The notes below the pieces were generated by a model, which saw nothing but the letters and a program-made list of their open reading frames with translations, did no database searches and had not been told where the DNA came from. 64,000 nt of DNA from Sphingomonas changbaiensis NBRC 104936. GTDB taxonomy: Bacteria > Pseudomonadota > Alphaproteobacteria > Sphingomonadales > Sphingomonadaceae. Of this stretch, positions 61,032 through 64,000 are shown one piece after another. Position 1 is the stretch's first letter. The number at the start of each line of letters is the position of its first letter. The DNA lies in assembly GCF_000974765.1 (NCBI RefSeq), contig NZ_BBWU01000051.1:1-64000 (forward strand), read 5' to 3'. A program made the position numbers and the translations under genes.

Positions 61032-63275
61032 CTACCCGAAGCGATTATCGCGCGGGAAGCCGATCGGCGCCATCCGGCCCGCGGCACCGCGGGCGCTGCG
61101 CCAGGGCGACAGATCGGCCTCGGTCCGCGTGCGCCCGCTGCCGCCGCCCATCGACCAGCTGAGCCCGTCGGCAAAGCGCAGCGCGATCGCATCCGCCAGT
61201 CCGCCGTCGCGATAGCGCTGCAGGGTCACGCCTTGGCCGCGGCCCATTTCCGGCAGCTCGGACAGGGGAAACAGCACCAGCTTCCGGTTATCGCCCACCA
61301 CCGCGACATAATCCGCCTCGTCGGACACGCGGCGCACGATTTTCAGCTTGGCGCCGGGCCGCAGGTTCACCAGCTGCTTGCCCTTGCGCGTCTCGGCGAT
61401 CGCATCCTCCACCTTGGCGAGGAAGCCCCGCCCGTCGGACGAGGCCAGCAGCAATTGGCCGGTGCCCGCGGCAAAGCAGGCGGCAACACCGACCTGCCCG
61501 TCCAGGTCGATCATCAGCCCGATCGGCTCGCCGAACCCGCGCCCGCCGGGCAGTTTGTCGCCGGCCAGCGTGTAGAAGCGCCCATTCTCGGCGGCGATCA
61601 GGATCTTGTCGGTCGTCTGCGCATGGAAGGCAAAGGCGGGCCCGTCGCCTTCCTTGAATTTCATCGTCTCGGCCGAGGCGAGGTCGGCATGCCCCTTCAG
61701 CGCCCGGATCCAGCCGCGCTGCGACAGCACGACCGTGATCGGCTCCTTGTCGATCATCGCCTCGCGCGCATATTCGCGCGCCGGCCCGGCTTCCTCGATC
61801 GTGGTGCGCCGCTTGCCCAGCGCCGTCTCCGGCCCATAGCGGTCGCGCAGCGCCGCGAGGTCGCGCTTCATCCGCGTCCGCTGCCGCGCGGGGCTGGCGA
61901 GCAGGGCGGTGAGGCTCTCGCGCTCTTCCTCCAGCTTCGCGCGCTCGCCCTTGATCTCCATTTCCTCGAGCCGCCTCAAAGAGCGGAGCCGCATGTTCAG
62001 GATCGCTTCCGCCTGCCGGTCGGTCAGCGAGAATTCGGCCATCAGCACCGGTTTCGGCTCGTCCTCGGTGCGGATGATCTCGATCACGCGGTCAAGGTTC
62101 AGATAGGCGACCAGATACCCGTCGAGCAGCTCGATCCGGTCGCCGATCCGGGTCAGCCGATGCTCCGACCGCCGGCGCAGCACCTCGAACTGGTGATGCA
62201 GCCAGCCCTCCAGCACCGCCTTCAGCCCCAGCACGCGCGGCGTGCGGTGCGCGTCGAGCACGTTCATGTTCAGCGGCACGCGGACTTCCAGGCCGCTCAG
62301 CCGGAACAGGCTGTCCATCAGCATGTCCGGATCGACAGTGCGGCTGCGCGGCTCCAGCACGATCCGCACCTCGGCGTCGGATTCGTCGCGGACGTCCTCC
62401 AGGATCGGCAGCTTCTTGTCGTTGATCAGGGCCGCGATCTCCTCGATCAGCTTGCCCTTCTGCACGCCGTACGGAATCTCGGTCACGACCGCGACCCAGG
62501 TGCCGCGGCCGGTATCCTCCCTGGTCCAGCGCGCGCGCACCCGGAACGCGCCGCGCCCGGTCGCATAGGCCTCGGCGATCGCGCCGGGGCCGTCGACGAT
62601 GATGCCGCCGGTCGGGAAGTCCGGCCCCTTCACATGCTCCAGCAGCTGCGCCGGCTCGGTATTGGGCTGGTCGATCAGCAGCATTGCCGCGTCGATCAGC
62701 TCGGCGGCATTGTGCGGCGGGATCGACGTCGCCATGCCCACCGCGATCCCGCTCGCGCCGTTGGCGAGCAGGTTCGGGAACAGGCCGGGCATGATCTCCG
62801 GCTCTTCCTCCTCGCCATTGTAGGTCGGGCGGAAATCGACCGTGCCCTCGTCCAGGCCGGCCATCAGGTCGATCGCGACCTGGGTCAGCCGCGCCTCGGT
62901 GTAGCGGTAGGCGGCGGCGTTATCGCCGTCGATATTGCCGAAATTGCCCTGACCGTCGACCAGCGGGTAGCGCAGCGCAAAGGTCTGCGCCAACCGGACC
63001 ATCGCGTCATAGACCGACTGGTCGCCGTGCGGGTGATATTTGCCGATCACGTCGCCGACGACGCGCGCGCACTTCTTGTACCCCGCCGCCGGATCGAGCC
63101 GCAGCAGCCGCATCGCCCAGAGCAGCCGGCGGTGAACGGGCTTCAATCCATCGCGCAGGTCCGGAAGCGAGCGGGCGGTAATCGTCGAGAGCGCATAGAC
63201 AAGGTAACGCTCGGAAAGCGCGCTATCGAACGGAGCATCGGCAATGGCGTCGAACGGGTCGGCGAGGTCGGTCAT
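61032..63275 (-). CDS. parC: DNA topoisomerase IV subunit A
   Basis: A 747-residue type II topoisomerase subunit that decatenates chromosomes. The breakage-reunion domain has KPVHRRLLWAMRLL, GKYHPHGDQSVYDAMVRLAQ and the catalytic Arg124-Tyr125 in AAAYRYTEARL. The C-terminal beta-pinwheel is present but short, favouring ParC over GyrA. The quinolone-region position equivalent to E. coli Ser80 is Gln86 and Glu84 is Asp90. The protease gene lies 17 bases upstream in the same direction. Confidence 0.95.
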   Translation of the reverse strand: MTDLADPFDAIADAPFDSALSERYLVYALSTITARSLPDLRDGLKPVHRRLLWAMRLLRLDPAAGYKKCARVVGDVIGKYHPHGDQSVYDAMVRLAQTFALRYPLVDGQGNFGNIDGDNAAAYRYTEARLTQVAIDLMAGLDEGTVDFRPTYNGEEEEPEIMPGLFPNLLANGASGIAVGMATSIPPHNAAELIDAAMLLIDQPNTEPAQLLEHVKGPDFPTGGIIVDGPGAIAEAYATGRGAFRVRARWTREDTGRGTWVAVVTEIPYGVQKGKLIEEIAALINDKKLPILEDVRDESDAEVRIVLEPRSRTVDPDMLMDSLFRLSGLEVRVPLNMNVLDAHRTPRVLGLKAVLEGWLHHQFEVLRRRSEHRLTRIGDRIELLDGYLVAYLNLDRVIEIIRTEDEPKPVLMAEFSLTDRQAEAILNMRLRSLRRLEEMEIKGERAKLEEERESLTALLASPARQRTRMKRDLAALRDRYGPETALGKRRTTIEEAGPAREYAREAMIDKEPITVVLSQRGWIRALKGHADLASAETMKFKEGDGPAFAFHAQTTDKILIAAENGRFYTLAGDKLPGGRGFGEPIGLMIDLDGQVGVAACFAAGTGQLLLASSDGRGFLAKVEDAIAETRKGKQLVNLRPGAKLKIVRRVSDEADYVAVVGDNRKLVLFPLSELPEMGRGQGVTLQRYRDGGLADAIALRFADGLSWSMGGGSGRTRTEADLSPWRSARGAAGRMAPIGFPRDNRFG

Positions 63276-63292
63276 GCCGATATCGACTAGAC

Positions 63293-64000
63293 CTAGTTAC
63301 CCGCTGGCGAAATACCCAGGAATTGAAGCGCCTCGCTCGCGGGAACAAAAAAATTGATGCCTTGAGGCGCATCGTTGATGCGAACACCAGCTACGGTCAC
63401 GGCAACCAGCCTGCCGTTCTTGTCGATGAGTGGTCCACCGCTGTCTCCTGGAACCACGGAGGCATCGCTCTGAATAAACGTATAGCCGTCCAGTACCCGT
63501 TGGGCAGAAATGATCCCACGCGTAACGGTACTCTGAAGGGATTTGTCCAACGGTGTACCAATAGCAAACACCTCGGTTCCTACAGGGATCGACTCTGCGC
63601 GAAGCACAATCGGCTTGCGGCCCCGCCCATCAGCCTTGATGATAGCTACGTCTCGTCCACGATCGGCCTTGATAACCTCACCCACCGATTCGAGACCGTC
63701 AGACCAGCGCAGTTTCACATATTTTGCACCGCCGACAACGTGATAGTTCGTGAGAAAATAACCATCTCCCGAGATGAGAAAGGCACTGCCGTGACCATCT
63801 CCGGACAAGACCAGAACTGTAGCTCCGACAGCATCACTGACCGTTTCAACGCCCGTGGCGGGAAGCGACACATTGAGCCGCTCAACGTTTGACGGCGCCT
63901 TCGCGACGTTAAGATCGGTAGGCCGACCTGTAAGGATTTTTTGCAGCTTCCCGGATGCTGCCAAAGCCCTGACATTTTCCGCAAAGGCCGAAAAAACGAT
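63293..64000 (-). CDS. trypsin-like (HtrA-type) serine protease, truncated by the window edge
   Basis: The frame is open to base 64000, so the 5' end lies outside; at least 235 residues are visible. The S1C-type domain has His (FLTNYHVVGG), Asp (GRDVAIIKADG) and Ser (VVPGDSGGPL), a full triad, and ends with AVTVAGVRINDAPQGINFFV. No PDZ domain follows. The visible N-terminal residues (SAFAENVRALAASGKLQKIL) are helical and could belong to another domain. Base composition is visibly lower in GC than parC next door. Protease type is certain; role is not. Confidence 0.85.
   Translation of the reverse strand: MVFSAFAENVRALAASGKLQKILTGRPTDLNVAKAPSNVERLNVSLPATGVETVSDAVGATVLVLSGDGHGSAFLISGDGYFLTNYHVVGGAKYVKLRWSDGLESVGEVIKADRGRDVAIIKADGRGRKPIVLRAESIPVGTEVFAIGTPLDKSLQSTVTRGIISAQRVLDGYTFIQSDASVVPGDSGGPLIDKNGRLVAVTVAGVRINDAPQGINFFVPASEALQFLGISPAGN

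Overview
The window is a gene-dense, GC-rich stretch of chromosome from an alphaproteobacterium, most likely a sphingomonad (Sphingomonas or a close relative). The evidence is a large TonB-dependent receptor of the sphingomonad type, two secreted proteins ending in the PEPxxWA variant of the PEP-CTERM tag, UPF0262, the DUF1285-NUDIX-cca cluster, UbiG next to lysC, and many short REP-like inverted repeats. No ribosomal RNA, CRISPR array, intact insertion sequence or prophage was seen. One tRNA (Leu, anticodon CAG) is present.

Layout. Bases 1-10300 hold small independent units: a TMEM175-like channel, an old-yellow-enzyme oxidoreductase followed by the broken start of an NAD-binding gene, an ECF sigma/anti-sigma pair divergent from a secreted S8 protease with a secreted glycine-rich protein beyond it, a double-PilZ protein, an AraC regulator with a GST-like protein, and a PEP-CTERM protein. 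Bases 10328-16998 form one apparent operon: TonB receptor, exported prolyl-oligopeptidase-like enzyme and exported amidase, which together suggest import and hydrolysis of a peptide or amide. Bases 17589-20910 are accessory: tiny proteins, a frameshifted helix-turn-helix-type gene and a tyrosine integrase pointing away from the 3' end of tRNA-Leu.

From 20985 on the genes look like core genome: an NDUFA9-like protein, uppP, a gltD-DUF2059-gltB operon, GFA and GST proteins, an M20 peptidase, a second PEP-CTERM protein, a two-component pair, ubiG/lysC, a nitronate-monooxygenase-like gene, a TauD-type dioxygenase with a divergent Crp-type regulator, a reverse-strand housekeeping block (xseB, ispA, coaD, cyclophilin, queA), a DUF4331/DUF4331/TPR/HupE operon, dnaB, UPF0262, cdd, an AraC-like gene, dcd, a cytochrome c, a pteridine-reductase-like SDR with a GST, a GNAT protein, DUF1285-NUDIX-cca, a GGDEF/EAL protein, parC and a truncated trypsin-like protease at the right edge.

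The most notable signals are non-standard. A perfect palindrome between the sigma factor and the S8 protease reads as two back-to-back ECF promoters with identical 16-base spacers, and a third copy lies before the glycine-rich gene. REP-like inverted repeats have been absorbed in frame into both glutamate synthase subunits. Similar repeats supply the beginning of the nitronate-monooxygenase reading frame and the end of the GNAT reading frame. At least six repeat families of inverted-pair design occupy the intergenic gaps from 23 kb onward.
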